The position numbers were made by a program, and so were the translations under genes. Below the pieces are notes generated by a model. The model was given only the letters and a program-made list of their open reading frames with translations. It did not search any database and had not been told where the DNA came from. This document shows positions 40,362 to 48,578 of a stretch of 64,000 nucleotides of DNA, in pieces. Position 1 is the first letter of the stretch; the number at the start of each line of letters is the position of its first letter. Source of the stretch: Neptunicella sp048268085. Lineage in GTDB: Bacteria > Pseudomonadota > Gammaproteobacteria > Enterobacterales > Alteromonadaceae. The stretch is from assembly GCF_048268085.1 (NCBI RefSeq), contig NZ_JBLWWF010000003.1, positions 1-64,000 on the forward strand, written 5' to 3'.

Positions 40362-43106
40362 TTATAACGAATATTGGGTTTTTATCTGTTCCAGTCGTTT
40401 TGATGAAGCCGGCTGTTTAAAATCCTGATCAGCAATTTTCCGCTTGGCCAGTTCTGTTTTGCCTGCCTTGAGCAAGGCTTCAATATAGTTTAGCCACACT
40501 TCTTCACTGGCTTTACCGGTGTCGGTAGCTTTGGCTAAATTACGAATACCTTGGTCTGTATTGCCTTTAGCTAGTTGTATTTGAGCCAAAGTATCCAGTG
40601 CATCGGGATGAGTCGGCAATAACGCAACGGCTTGTTTGGCATATTTTTCTGCGTCATCTAAACGACCTTGTTCGTTGTATAAATAAGCCAAATTATTTAG
40701 TGCTAAAAAGTTTCCCGGATTCGCTTTTACCAGTTCTTCATAGGATTGAATCGCCGCCTCTTTATCACTGCTAATTTGCCTTTCTGCCAACATGACTTTA
40801 GTGATTTGGTCAGTAGGATGTTTGGCTAAGTGCTGCTTTATAAATTCAGCACTGGCTTGATTATCGCCTAATGCATCCTGACAAAATACCACCAATCTGA
40901 CATTGTATGAATTAGGTTTGCTTTGATAAGCCGCCAACGCATTAGGCAATGCATCGGCAAAGTTTTTATTATGCATTTGCAACTGGGCTAGAAAGCCACG
41001 AACGATAGGTTGTTCCAGTATATTTTTAGGTAACTGATCATAACTTTTTTGGGCATCTGGATAATTGCCTAAGCGCAGTTCGAACAGGGTACGCATTACC
41101 ATTAACTGAGTGTTAATACCGTAAGTTTCAGCGGTTTTATTGACTAATTCCAAGCCTTCTGCATTTTTATTTTGCGCTTCAAGAATGGATAACTTACCCG
41201 ATAGTGCCTGTGCATTTTCAGGTTCATTCTGAAGCCATTTGTCATAATGTGCTAATGCTTGGTCAATCTGGGAATTACGTAATAATCCGGTTCCCATTAA
41301 GCGATTGTACAATTCTGGTGGATGCTCCATTTCGGGCGTTTCTTTAAGAATCTTAAGCATGTTGTCGACGTCATTCGTCAGCAATAAACTTGCCGCATAT
41401 ATTAAACGTATGCCGAGATTGTCGGGTGTTGCCTCGAATAGTGATTTGAGTTTAGCGACACCTTGTTCCGTTTTATTTTGTTGACGCATCAAAGCAAAAT
41501 AACGGGAAACGGCTGGCATGTAAGGTGGTTTTTGTTCAATAAAGGTTTCTAATTGTTGTAATGCCTTGTCTTTGTTGCCTTGGGCCGACTCTAATTCGAT
41601 AAGCAGTAACTGAGTGGATTTGCTATCGGGCTCAATCGCTAATGCTTGCTGATAATTTTGTTTGGCAGCGGCCAGATCGTTTTGCTTCGCGGCAAGCATC
41701 CCTTTGAGTAAATAAGGTTTAATATTATCTGGTGCAGTGGCTTGCCAGCGTTCTGCTAATGCTTGGGCTTTGTCTAACTGGTTAGTATTTAAATAAGCAA
41801 CGGCCAAGCTCGATTGTGCCTCTTCGAGTGACGGATCCATTTTTACTGCTTGTTCTAGTTTTTCTATACCTTCCGGATTGTTGAGCGACAACTGCAACAC
41901 TCCAAACTTGGTAAGATCATTAGCAGATGTACCCAGTTGTTCGGAACGATCAATAAGTTCTTTGGCCTCTTTTACCCGTCCTTCTTTTAACAGTTCATAA
42001 CTGGTACTGGTAAACAGCGACAAGTCGTCTTGATTCGGATCGCCTAACTTGCCAATGGTATCTGCTGCTTCGATATTTTTACCCAGTTTGAGCTGACTGG
42101 CCGCAAGTACTTTAAGTGCAGGATGTCCTTCGGGCAGCTGTGTGGCGGCAAATTGGAGGTGTTTTTGCGCCGTTTCATAATCTTTCAGAGCATAAGCGCT
42201 ATAGCCTGCAACAAGTCTAATCGGGGTTGAGGCACCGTCCTGTAGGATGGCTTTTTCTGCGTATTTAAGTGCATTTTGATAATCCTTGTCATTAAAACGT
42301 GCTATGGCTTTATAGTGATTCAATACTCCATGTTGCGGATTTAGTTTTAACAATTTATCGATAATAGGTTCAGCCAAGTCCGTTTTGCCTAAATCGACCC
42401 AAATTTTCGCCAGAATAAACATCACTTCTGGTTCATCAGGAGTGTAATCTAAATACAGTTGATAGGTTTTTGCCGCTTCTTCGGGCTTTTGCATTTGCAG
42501 CAGTAGTAAGGCTTTTTGTTGCAGACCTTGTGGATTACCTGGCGCTTTGGCTAATACTTCATCAATTAATGTCAGCGCACCTTCAAGATTTTTATCAATG
42601 GCTTGTTCATAAGCCAGTGCCAATTTTTTATAATGAGAATCCGTGTTGTACAGTTTAATTCGACGTAATAAGCGTTTGGCTTCTTCTTGTTTATCCAGCC
42701 TCAATAGTGACTGTAATTTAAAATAAGCGACTTGAACGGCCTCGTCGTCCGTCATGCCCTGTTGCTCTAAATCAATTTTACTTAGTGCCACATCGGCTTT
42801 GCTTTTTTCCAAGGCAATGGTCAGTAAGGGAAGAATTTGGGAAGCGCTATAACCTAATTCCATGGCGCGATTTAGTTCTTTTTCGGCACCACCATATTCT
42901 TTGGTTTGAAGATAAATCTTACCTAATTTAAAGCGTGCGTTGCTATTATCGGGGGCAATTTGGATGGCGTTTTTAAGTTCAATGATAGCGCCTTTGAAGT
43001 CTTGTTTTTCAATCAGTTGATCGGCGCTGGTAATATGTTCTTCCGCGGTCATTTGTGAACAACCCCACATCATTATGACCAACGGAATTAGAAATATTTT
43101 CTTCAC
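40362..43106 (-). CDS. Large TPR-repeat lipoprotein, PrsT-like (PEP-CTERM system TPR protein)
   Basis: The 914-residue precursor has a lipoprotein signal MKKIFLIPLVIMMWGC and then tandem tetratricopeptide repeats for almost its whole length (for example AIQIAPDNSNARFKLGKIYL, FLALNNLAYLYNEQGRLDDAEKYAKQAVAL). Architecture and length match PrsT, the TPR protein found with exosortase/PEP-CTERM systems. No exosortase, EPS gene or PEP-CTERM protein is in the window, so PrsT is a family resemblance, not a functional claim. It lies downstream of the TonB-sigma-anti-sigma genes on the same strand. Confidence 0.82.
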   Translation of the reverse strand: MKKIFLIPLVIMMWGCSQMTAEEHITSADQLIEKQDFKGAIIELKNAIQIAPDNSNARFKLGKIYLQTKEYGGAEKELNRAMELGYSASQILPLLTIALEKSKADVALSKIDLEQQGMTDDEAVQVAYFKLQSLLRLDKQEEAKRLLRRIKLYNTDSHYKKLALAYEQAIDKNLEGALTLIDEVLAKAPGNPQGLQQKALLLLQMQKPEEAAKTYQLYLDYTPDEPEVMFILAKIWVDLGKTDLAEPIIDKLLKLNPQHGVLNHYKAIARFNDKDYQNALKYAEKAILQDGASTPIRLVAGYSAYALKDYETAQKHLQFAATQLPEGHPALKVLAASQLKLGKNIEAADTIGKLGDPNQDDLSLFTSTSYELLKEGRVKEAKELIDRSEQLGTSANDLTKFGVLQLSLNNPEGIEKLEQAVKMDPSLEEAQSSLAVAYLNTNQLDKAQALAERWQATAPDNIKPYLLKGMLAAKQNDLAAAKQNYQQALAIEPDSKSTQLLLIELESAQGNKDKALQQLETFIEQKPPYMPAVSRYFALMRQQNKTEQGVAKLKSLFEATPDNLGIRLIYAASLLLTNDVDNMLKILKETPEMEHPPELYNRLMGTGLLRNSQIDQALAHYDKWLQNEPENAQALSGKLSILEAQNKNAEGLELVNKTAETYGINTQLMVMRTLFELRLGNYPDAQKSYDQLPKNILEQPIVRGFLAQLQMHNKNFADALPNALAAYQSKPNSYNVRLVVFCQDALGDNQASAEFIKQHLAKHPTDQITKVMLAERQISSDKEAAIQSYEELVKANPGNFLALNNLAYLYNEQGRLDDAEKYAKQAVALLPTHPDALDTLAQIQLAKGNTDQGIRNLAKATDTGKASEEVWLNYIEALLKAGKTELAKRKIADQDFKQPASSKRLEQIKTQYSL

Positions 43107-43220
43107 TTGTTATTCCCTTATGTAACATCGTTTTATACCTTTACCAGAGTATTGAACATTCAGGCCATTGGCAACAGGCTATTTTAAGCGATGACTAATT
43201 CTAGCCAGTAAAAATAACTG

Positions 43221-43826
43221 CTAGCAACTATAAGGCGTTTGGGCAGCATGTATGCTGGTGATCCTGCCCTGCTGGTCAAATTGAATATTAACCAACTGAC
43301 CTTGTTGGATACTTTTATCAAACAACTGAGCATTCCACATCGCGTTGACCAGTTGTGGAGTGATTTGCACTATCTGATCATCACATGTTTGTAATTCCCA
43401 GCCACCATTGGTGTCGAGTAATTTAGCAATCTGGCTGTGATGGCTGGTTAATATATGATGAGTTTGCAGATAACGGGCATAATTGTCGGCATGCAGTACG
43501 GTCATCTGTTGTTGTAATCTATCTATATCACTCAGTGTGGGTGAAGTTTCCTGATGTAAGCGGTGGATCTGTATCACTTGATATTGAGTGGGGGCCACAT
43601 GAATTGGTTCAAGATAAATGGTAACGAACTGATAGAGCAGTAACAGCGCGCTCAAGGCACTTACACCCACCGTCCAGTTTAGTAGATTGAAACGCTGCCA
43701 GACGTGCTGCTGATTGTTGCGAGCTTTACTTATCACCACTTCCCGAATTGATCTGGGCGCCTTATGCCGACGCTTACGTAGTTCATAGTGTTGTTGCAAT
43801 GGCTCGACATCATTATGGTTAGTCAT
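43221..43826 (-). CDS. Putative membrane-anchored anti-sigma or sigma-associated protein
   Basis: I recognise no family. The 201 residues form a basic cytoplasmic N terminus of about 50 residues (YELRKRRHKAPRSIREVV), one membrane span (WTVGVSALSALLLLYQFVTIYL) and a periplasmic domain of about 130 residues with a Cys pair (TCDDQ and the C-terminal YSC). The start overlaps the ECF sigma stop by 8 bases, the usual place and topology for an anti-sigma factor. No ZAS (HxxxCxxC) motif is visible. Confidence 0.65.
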   Translation of the reverse strand: MTNHNDVEPLQQHYELRKRRHKAPRSIREVVISKARNNQQHVWQRFNLLNWTVGVSALSALLLLYQFVTIYLEPIHVAPTQYQVIQIHRLHQETSPTLSDIDRLQQQMTVLHADNYARYLQTHHILTSHHSQIAKLLDTNGGWELQTCDDQIVQITPQLVNAMWNAQLFDKSIQQGQLVNIQFDQQGRITSIHAAQTPYSC

Positions 43827-44376
43827 GATATATATCCAATTTGGTTCTCAAGCTTTGCTTGGCGTAACGCAAACGGCTTTTAACCGCTTCAGGTTCGCTA
43901 TGAGTAATAGTGGCGATTTGCTGAATACCGAACCCTTCTTGTTGTAATACGAAGGCTTCGCGCTGTTCGAAGGGCAAGTCTAGCAGCGCGTGATCGAAAG
44001 CCTCTTCCAATATTTCAGAAAATGGTGAAATATCAGTCACAGCAAGATTATTTACCGCTTCATCGCTGTGGTTTTTTTGCTGTCTTATTTCGTCAATCAA
44101 TAAATGACGTGCTATGGCAAATAGCCATGCTTTAAAATGGCCATTTGCTTGGTACATCTGTTTATTATTGATCACCTTTAACCAGGTTTTTTGGCTAATA
44201 TCTTTGGCCATTTCGTAACCGGATTGAGTGACCAAAAAGTGAAACAAGTCGTTACCACAGTTATCATATAATTTTGCCAACAACTTTGGATCGTCGCTGG
44301 CAATGTACATTTGCATCAGGTCGTCATTATCTATTTCAACACTAAACAGTGACTTGATAGCGATAGTCAGACTCAT
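43819..44376 (-). CDS. ECF-type RNA polymerase sigma factor
   Basis: The 185-residue protein has sigma region 2 (LLAKLYDNCGNDLFHFLV, AKDISQKTWLKVINN, FKAWLFAIARHLLIDEIRQQ) and region 4 (LLDLPFEQREAFVLQQEGF followed by the helix-turn-helix IQQIATITHSEPEAVKSRLRYAKQSLR). Regions 1.1 and 3 are lacking, as in extracytoplasmic-function sigma factors. It is flanked by a TonB-like gene upstream and a probable anti-sigma gene overlapping downstream. Its regulon is unknown; the adjacent genes are the first candidates. Confidence 0.92.
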   Translation of the reverse strand: MSLTIAIKSLFSVEIDNDDLMQMYIASDDPKLLAKLYDNCGNDLFHFLVTQSGYEMAKDISQKTWLKVINNKQMYQANGHFKAWLFAIARHLLIDEIRQQKNHSDEAVNNLAVTDISPFSEILEEAFDHALLDLPFEQREAFVLQQEGFGIQQIATITHSEPEAVKSRLRYAKQSLRTKLDIYHD

Positions 44377-44428
44377 CTGTACTCCTTCAATGTACCTATA
44401 AAGTTAATCTGCGCTTACCCTTTTGTTG

Positions 44429-45067
44429 CTAATTTTCCAGATTAAAACTTAACATTACCCTTTGATTATACTGTGTTTGTGTCACGCCGTTGGCCATTTG
44501 AGGTTTATATTTCCATCTTTGCAGTGCTCGCCTGGCTTCGTTATCAAAGACTCGTTTAGGTTCTGAATCAATTACGGCAACATTTTCAACAGCCCCTGCG
44601 GCATTAATGTCAAAAGACAATTTAACCCATCCAGTTATTCCTTTTCTGGCTGCGTCCAGCGGATACTTGGGCTGAACCCGAAAAATTGGTTTTGCTTCTG
44701 CATCTTGATGAATAAAGTCGGTTAACGCCACTGTTTTAGCCGTTTCGATATTAAATTTAGTGTTAATAGCGAAATCATTCGGATTCATATCATTAGATGT
44801 TTCCTGCAGTGACTGGGTTTTGGGCTGCTCAGTCATTTTGGGCAGTGGTGGTAATATTTTACGGGTCGTTTCCGGGGTATCCTGTTTGGCAAAGACCGGA
44901 TCAATAATTGTATAAGGTTGGGTTTCGACGGGCATTTCAGCATCAGATTGAATCAGATATTGCATTAACAGGAATAGGGCAAAAGTGATGGTACTTGCCA
45001 CTAATGTAATCGATAAAGCTTTGCTAACAGGTTGAAGGTTGATACGGTTCATCGGGCTGGTATGCAT
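44429..45067 (-). CDS. TonB family protein (energy transducer C-terminal domain)
   Basis: The 212 residues comprise a short cytoplasmic start, one span (ALSITLVASTITFALFLLMQYL), a proline-containing periplasmic linker and a TonB_C domain (FRVQPKYPLDAARKGITGWV, SFDINAAGAVENVAVIDSEP, ALQRWKYKP). TonB carries proton-motive energy to outer-membrane receptors with ExbB and ExbD, but neither gene is here. The SxxxH motif of the TonB span is not obvious (SKALSITLV). AAGGAAAATAGC precedes the ATG at 45067. Next is the ECF sigma gene after 52 bases. Confidence 0.88.
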   Translation of the reverse strand: MHTSPMNRINLQPVSKALSITLVASTITFALFLLMQYLIQSDAEMPVETQPYTIIDPVFAKQDTPETTRKILPPLPKMTEQPKTQSLQETSNDMNPNDFAINTKFNIETAKTVALTDFIHQDAEAKPIFRVQPKYPLDAARKGITGWVKLSFDINAAGAVENVAVIDSEPKRVFDNEARRALQRWKYKPQMANGVTQTQYNQRVMLSFNLEN

Positions 45068-45136
45068 GCTATTTTCCTTTTTATTGGAGGATTCATAGCT
45101 ATAACGATTGGGAAAACAAAAAAGGGTTAAATTATT

Positions 45137-45661
45137 TTGGATTTTTTAGCTGATGGACCGTTTTATTGCCTCACATGTGGCGAAAAGTCACTAACTTGTC
45201 TTGATGGTAAGGAGTTTCGCTGTGCACGCTGTGGTTTCGTTTATTTTCATAATGTAGCAACGGCGGTAGCGGCATTGATTGAGGTGGATGATCAACTGTT
45301 ATTAATTCGTCGTGCCCGGGATCCCGGTAAAGGATTATTGGGTTTGCCTGGTGGATTTGTGGATCCGTATGAAACAGCAGAACAGGCATTGCAACGGGAG
45401 ATTGAGGAAGAAATAGGTGTGACGGTTGGCCTAAGTGACTTACGTTATTTTGCCAGTTGGCCAAATCAGTACCGCTACCGTGATGTTAATTATCATACTC
45501 AGGACTTATATTTCCGAATCAAGCTAACCCAGCGTCCATTGATGCGTTTACAAGCTGAAGAAGTCAGCGAAGTGGTGTGGTGGAGTAAACAGGAATTGGA
45601 TATTGGACAATTAGCTTTTTGCTCTGCCCGCGATGCGTTAACGCGCTGGGGCGCGGAATAA
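45137..45661 (+). CDS. NUDIX hydrolase with N-terminal zinc ribbon
   Basis: The 174-residue protein begins with a four-cysteine zinc ribbon (CLTCG, then CARCG) and has a complete Nudix box: GGFVDPYETAEQALQREIEE followed by EIGV, fitting GX5EX7REUXEEXGU. Nudix enzymes cleave nucleoside diphosphates linked to another group; the ribbon recalls NudC-like or related NADH pyrophosphatases, but size and order differ, so substrate is open. Start is a TTG at 45137 because no in-frame ATG precedes the ribbon; AGGG lies about 10 bases upstream. Confidence 0.85.
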   Translation: MDFLADGPFYCLTCGEKSLTCLDGKEFRCARCGFVYFHNVATAVAALIEVDDQLLLIRRARDPGKGLLGLPGGFVDPYETAEQALQREIEEEIGVTVGLSDLRYFASWPNQYRYRDVNYHTQDLYFRIKLTQRPLMRLQAEEVSEVVWWSKQELDIGQLAFCSARDALTRWGAE

Positions 45662-45716
45662 ATTTAACCGTCGATTTGAAATGCGTATAAATTACCGCTG
45701 GAGACTTTGGCAGAAA

Positions 45717-45760
45717 AGCACCTTAAATGAGCCGTTGATAGGCCGGTTTTTCGGTGCTTA
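45717..45760. terminator. Hairpin between convergent NUDIX gene and yacG
   Basis: AAGCACC (45717-45723) pairs with GGTGCTT (45754-45760), and the interior contains CCGGTTTTTCGG. It lies between two converging stops and could terminate both transcripts. No strong T run is visible, so confidence is modest. Confidence 0.4.
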
Positions 45761-45806
45761 ATATCAATATTTTTTGGTGTGACTAGGGTTTTAGTTTGTC
45801 ACAGCG

Positions 45807-46037
45807 TTATTTGAAAAAGTCATCACTTTGTTGACTTAGCATGGCTTCTATATCTTCAATATCAATTTCCGGGGGACTGGTTTCGGCATCTTTATTGGCG
45901 CCAGCCGGAATGGCTTTTTCTTCATTGGCCCATTCGCCTAAATCAATTAATTGGCAACGCTTACTGCAGAAAGGGCGAAACTCACTACTCGGTACCCATT
46001 CGACGGGCTTTTGGCATTGTGGACAGTTTACTTGCAT
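45807..46037 (-). CDS. yacG: DNA gyrase inhibitor YacG
   Basis: YacG is a 76-residue zinc protein that binds GyrB and blocks gyrase DNA binding in E. coli. The four zinc ligands appear as CPQC and CSKRC (VNCPQCQKPVEW; FRPFCSKRCQLIDLGEWANEE), the exact family pattern. The acidic tail ending DDFFK is common. The order coaE-zapD-yacG is as in E. coli. Confidence 0.95.
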   Translation of the reverse strand: MQVNCPQCQKPVEWVPSSEFRPFCSKRCQLIDLGEWANEEKAIPAGANKDAETSPPEIDIEDIEAMLSQQSDDFFK

Positions 46038-46086
46038 AACAAAGACTAATTTTAATCAGAAAATAATGATTGAGATTATAACAGAG

Positions 46087-46839
46087 CTAGCAACATGCCA
46101 GGCAAAAATTAACATCTGTCTCTTGTGATATTTGGCCATTAGGCACAGGATCAAATCGCATAAAGCGAATGGCATAACGATGTTTATTACCACTCAGCAC
46201 CGGATAATAGCCTTGGTCAGTGGGACATTCGACCCGGATTAACTCATTCTTGCTATCTGCAACACCCTGATAGAAGCCTTTTTCTGCCACGGTATCGGTG
46301 AGCCGTCCTCGTTCGCGCAAAAAAGATAAGGTGATATCGATGGCTTGATGAACCAGATGAAATTCCAGCATCCAGCGATCAATATCCTGATGAATGATAG
46401 CGCGAGGTTGTTTGAGCCAAAAATGCAAATTAGGTAGATCGAAACTGCATGTCGCACCGGGGATTGAAAAGCGTTGCCGAATCGACATAAGAAATTTATC
46501 GTCTTTGAGGTTGCCACCAATTTTACGTGCTGATTTTAACTGATCACGTAAATTCACAATACGCCTAAGGGTCGCTTGAAGCGCATTGTTATCAATCTGT
46601 GGATGTTGCGACCAGTGCACCAGATTACGTTCGTGTATTTCAATATCTTTTAAAATATCGGTGCGAATATCGATACGTTCCAACAAATCTAATAAGGTGA
46701 AAAAAGATTCAAAAAATCCGGTGAATTGCCAGTCTTCAGTTAACGAGTGACATTGTCCAAGTTGTTTGAACAATAGCTCAAGGCGCAAATAGGTACGTAC
46801 CTTTTCATTGAGCGGGAACTCATAAACAGCCACAGACAT
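46087..46839 (-). CDS. zapD: Cell division protein ZapD
   Basis: ZapD (YacF) cross-links FtsZ filaments at the division ring. The 250-residue protein starts YEFPLNEKVRTYLRLELLFKQL, matching the conserved N terminus, and keeps DLLERIDIRTDILKDIE, GATCSFDLPNLHFWL and the C-terminal Cys pair. It lies between coaE and yacG, all leftward, in the conserved gammaproteobacterial order. Confidence 0.95.
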   Translation of the reverse strand: MSVAVYEFPLNEKVRTYLRLELLFKQLGQCHSLTEDWQFTGFFESFFTLLDLLERIDIRTDILKDIEIHERNLVHWSQHPQIDNNALQATLRRIVNLRDQLKSARKIGGNLKDDKFLMSIRQRFSIPGATCSFDLPNLHFWLKQPRAIIHQDIDRWMLEFHLVHQAIDITLSFLRERGRLTDTVAEKGFYQGVADSKNELIRVECPTDQGYYPVLSGNKHRYAIRFMRFDPVPNGQISQETDVNFCLACC

Positions 46840-46900
46840 AAATTTAGATAGTTAGTTTGCAATTCGAATCTGTGCACTAGACCGCAAAAGCGCGGGGATT

Positions 46901-47533
46901 TCAAGCCTTTGCATCCTTTTTTGCTAAAATCAGATATTGCTGATGCAGTTTATTTACCTGTTCCTTTAACTTATCTGGTTTCGCATCATTATGGATAACA
47001 TCATCGGCATGGGATAATCGTTGTTGGCGTGTCAGTTGAGTGGCCATAATTTGATCCACTTGAGCCAGGCTAACATTATCCCGTTGCGCGGTGCGTTGCT
47101 GTTGCAATGATTCGCTGGTATCGACGACTAATACTCGGTTTACCATACCGGTCATGTCATTTTCTAATAATAATGGCACGACTAATATGGCATAACAGGA
47201 AGTTGCTTGAGCACAGCGTTCGATCATTCGTTGCCTGATTTGTGGATGAAGCAGGTTATCCAGCCATTGCTTTTCCTCTGTATCCGAAAAAACTAAATTG
47301 CGTAACTGTTTGCGATCCAAACTGCCATCATCCAGTAACACCTTTTCGCCATATCGGATGCAAATCGCTTTCAATCCAGGTGTGCCTGGCATCACCACTT
47401 CACGGGCAACAATATCGGCATCAATAATGTCAACACCCTGCTCGGCAAACAGGTTGGCGACTGTGGTTTTTCCGCTACCAATGCCGCCGGTTAATCCGAC
47501 AATAAAACGACTCAAGCTAGCATCCATTGCCAA
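46901..47533 (-). CDS. coaE: Dephospho-CoA kinase
   Basis: It performs the last step of coenzyme A synthesis, phosphorylating dephospho-CoA. The 210 residues carry the P-loop GLTGGIGSGKTTVA, IIDADIVAREV and the lid region RQRMIERC, and VPLLLEN. Start could be the ATG at 47533 or the in-frame ATG at 47527; both lie inside the pilD 3' end, so the genes overlap by 16-22 bases and are probably translationally coupled. Confidence 0.95.
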   Translation of the reverse strand: MAMDASLSRFIVGLTGGIGSGKTTVANLFAEQGVDIIDADIVAREVVMPGTPGLKAICIRYGEKVLLDDGSLDRKQLRNLVFSDTEEKQWLDNLLHPQIRQRMIERCAQATSCYAILVVPLLLENDMTGMVNRVLVVDTSESLQQQRTAQRDNVSLAQVDQIMATQLTRQQRLSHADDVIHNDAKPDKLKEQVNKLHQQYLILAKKDAKA

Positions 47534-48414
47534 TATTGATCAGCAATCCATTGGCCATGCAAAAGTGTGAGCCAGCCAGCAATGGCCAGGTAGGGGCCGA
47601 AAGGAATCGGCTGACTTTGATCTTTGCCCTGCAATTTCAAGTGGATAATGCCGATGATAGCCCCCACAAAAGAAGACAAAATAATTACAATGGGGAGTTG
47701 CTGCCAGCCGACAAAGGCGCCAATTGTGGCTAATAATTTAAAATCACCATAGCCCATACCTTCCTTGCCAGTAAGCAGTTTAAATGCCCAATATAAACTC
47801 CACAGGCTCATATAACCGATTGCAGCGCCAATGAGGGCATCAGTGCTGTTGATAAACACGCCATTAATACTGGCCAATAAACCTAACCATAATAAAGGTA
47901 GACAGATTTGATCGGGTAACAGCATTTTATCAATATCAATGGCGGTTAAGGCGATCATGCACCAGCTAAAGATAAGGGCTAATCCACAGGCGGCAGTAAA
48001 ACCAAAATGCCAACCCACAGCGATGGAAACTAAACCGGTAATCAATTCCACTATGGGATAGCGAATAGAAATAGGGTTTTGGCATTGCTTACATTTTCCT
48101 CGTAGCAATAACCAACTGATAATCGGGATATTTTGTAGTGCGGTGATCTCTGTGTGGCATTTGGGGCAACGAGATCTTGGCGTTACTATGTTATAGGTTT
48201 CTTCGTCTTGTTGACTAGGCGGTAAAGATTCTTCAGGGTTGAAATACTGCTGGAATTCTCGTTGCCAGCCCTGTTCGAGCATAATAGGTAGACGATGAAT
48301 GACGACATTCAGGAAGCTACCGACCAATAGACCCAATACAAACAGAACAGAAAGGAAAAAGGCTGAGTTATCAGCCAGTAATTGAAAAATTGCGGGCATA
48401 GAAGAATGATCCAT
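47512..48414 (-). CDS. pilD: Type IV prepilin peptidase / N-methyltransferase
   Basis: An inner-membrane aspartic protease that cleaves and methylates type IV pilins and type II secretion pseudopilins. The 300 residues contain the zinc/cysteine domain (CPKCHTEI through GKCKQC), the catalytic aspartates in ALTAIDIDKMLLPD and GMGYGDFKLL, and about eight spans. The N-terminal methyltransferase part begins LLVGSFLNVVIHRLP. It is separated from pilC by a 7-bp tandem repeat array. Confidence 0.96.
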   Translation of the reverse strand: MDHSSMPAIFQLLADNSAFFLSVLFVLGLLVGSFLNVVIHRLPIMLEQGWQREFQQYFNPEESLPPSQQDEETYNIVTPRSRCPKCHTEITALQNIPIISWLLLRGKCKQCQNPISIRYPIVELITGLVSIAVGWHFGFTAACGLALIFSWCMIALTAIDIDKMLLPDQICLPLLWLGLLASINGVFINSTDALIGAAIGYMSLWSLYWAFKLLTGKEGMGYGDFKLLATIGAFVGWQQLPIVIILSSFVGAIIGIIHLKLQGKDQSQPIPFGPYLAIAGWLTLLHGQWIADQYWQWMLA

Positions 48415-48499
48415 TGTTGTTAAATTAGTTTGGTATTAGATTTATTTTGAAGTATGCACTAATCAGTTGGTAATGAAATTGATTTCCCTTTCACAATCT

Positions 48500-48576
48500 G
48501 CTCGTAGCTCGTAGCTCGTAGCTCGTAGCTCGTAGCTCGTAGCTCGTAGCTCGTAGCTCGTAGCTCGTAGCTCGTA
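48500..48576. repeat. Perfect tandem array of 11 heptamers (GCTCGTA)
   Basis: Eleven identical copies of GCTCGTA fill 77 bases without variation. The array starts 2 bases beyond the pilC stop codon (pilC reads leftward) and lies in the 164-base gap before pilD. The pilC sense strand is (GAGCTAC)n, which would encode the heptapeptide YELRATS every 21 bases. No spacers exist, so it is not a CRISPR. Perfect identity implies recent expansion by slipped-strand replication. Confidence 0.97.
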
Positions 48577-48578
48577 TG

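Noticed and set aside
48500..48576. CRISPR array
   Set aside because: Unit is 7 bases, contiguous and without spacers, and no cas genes are near.
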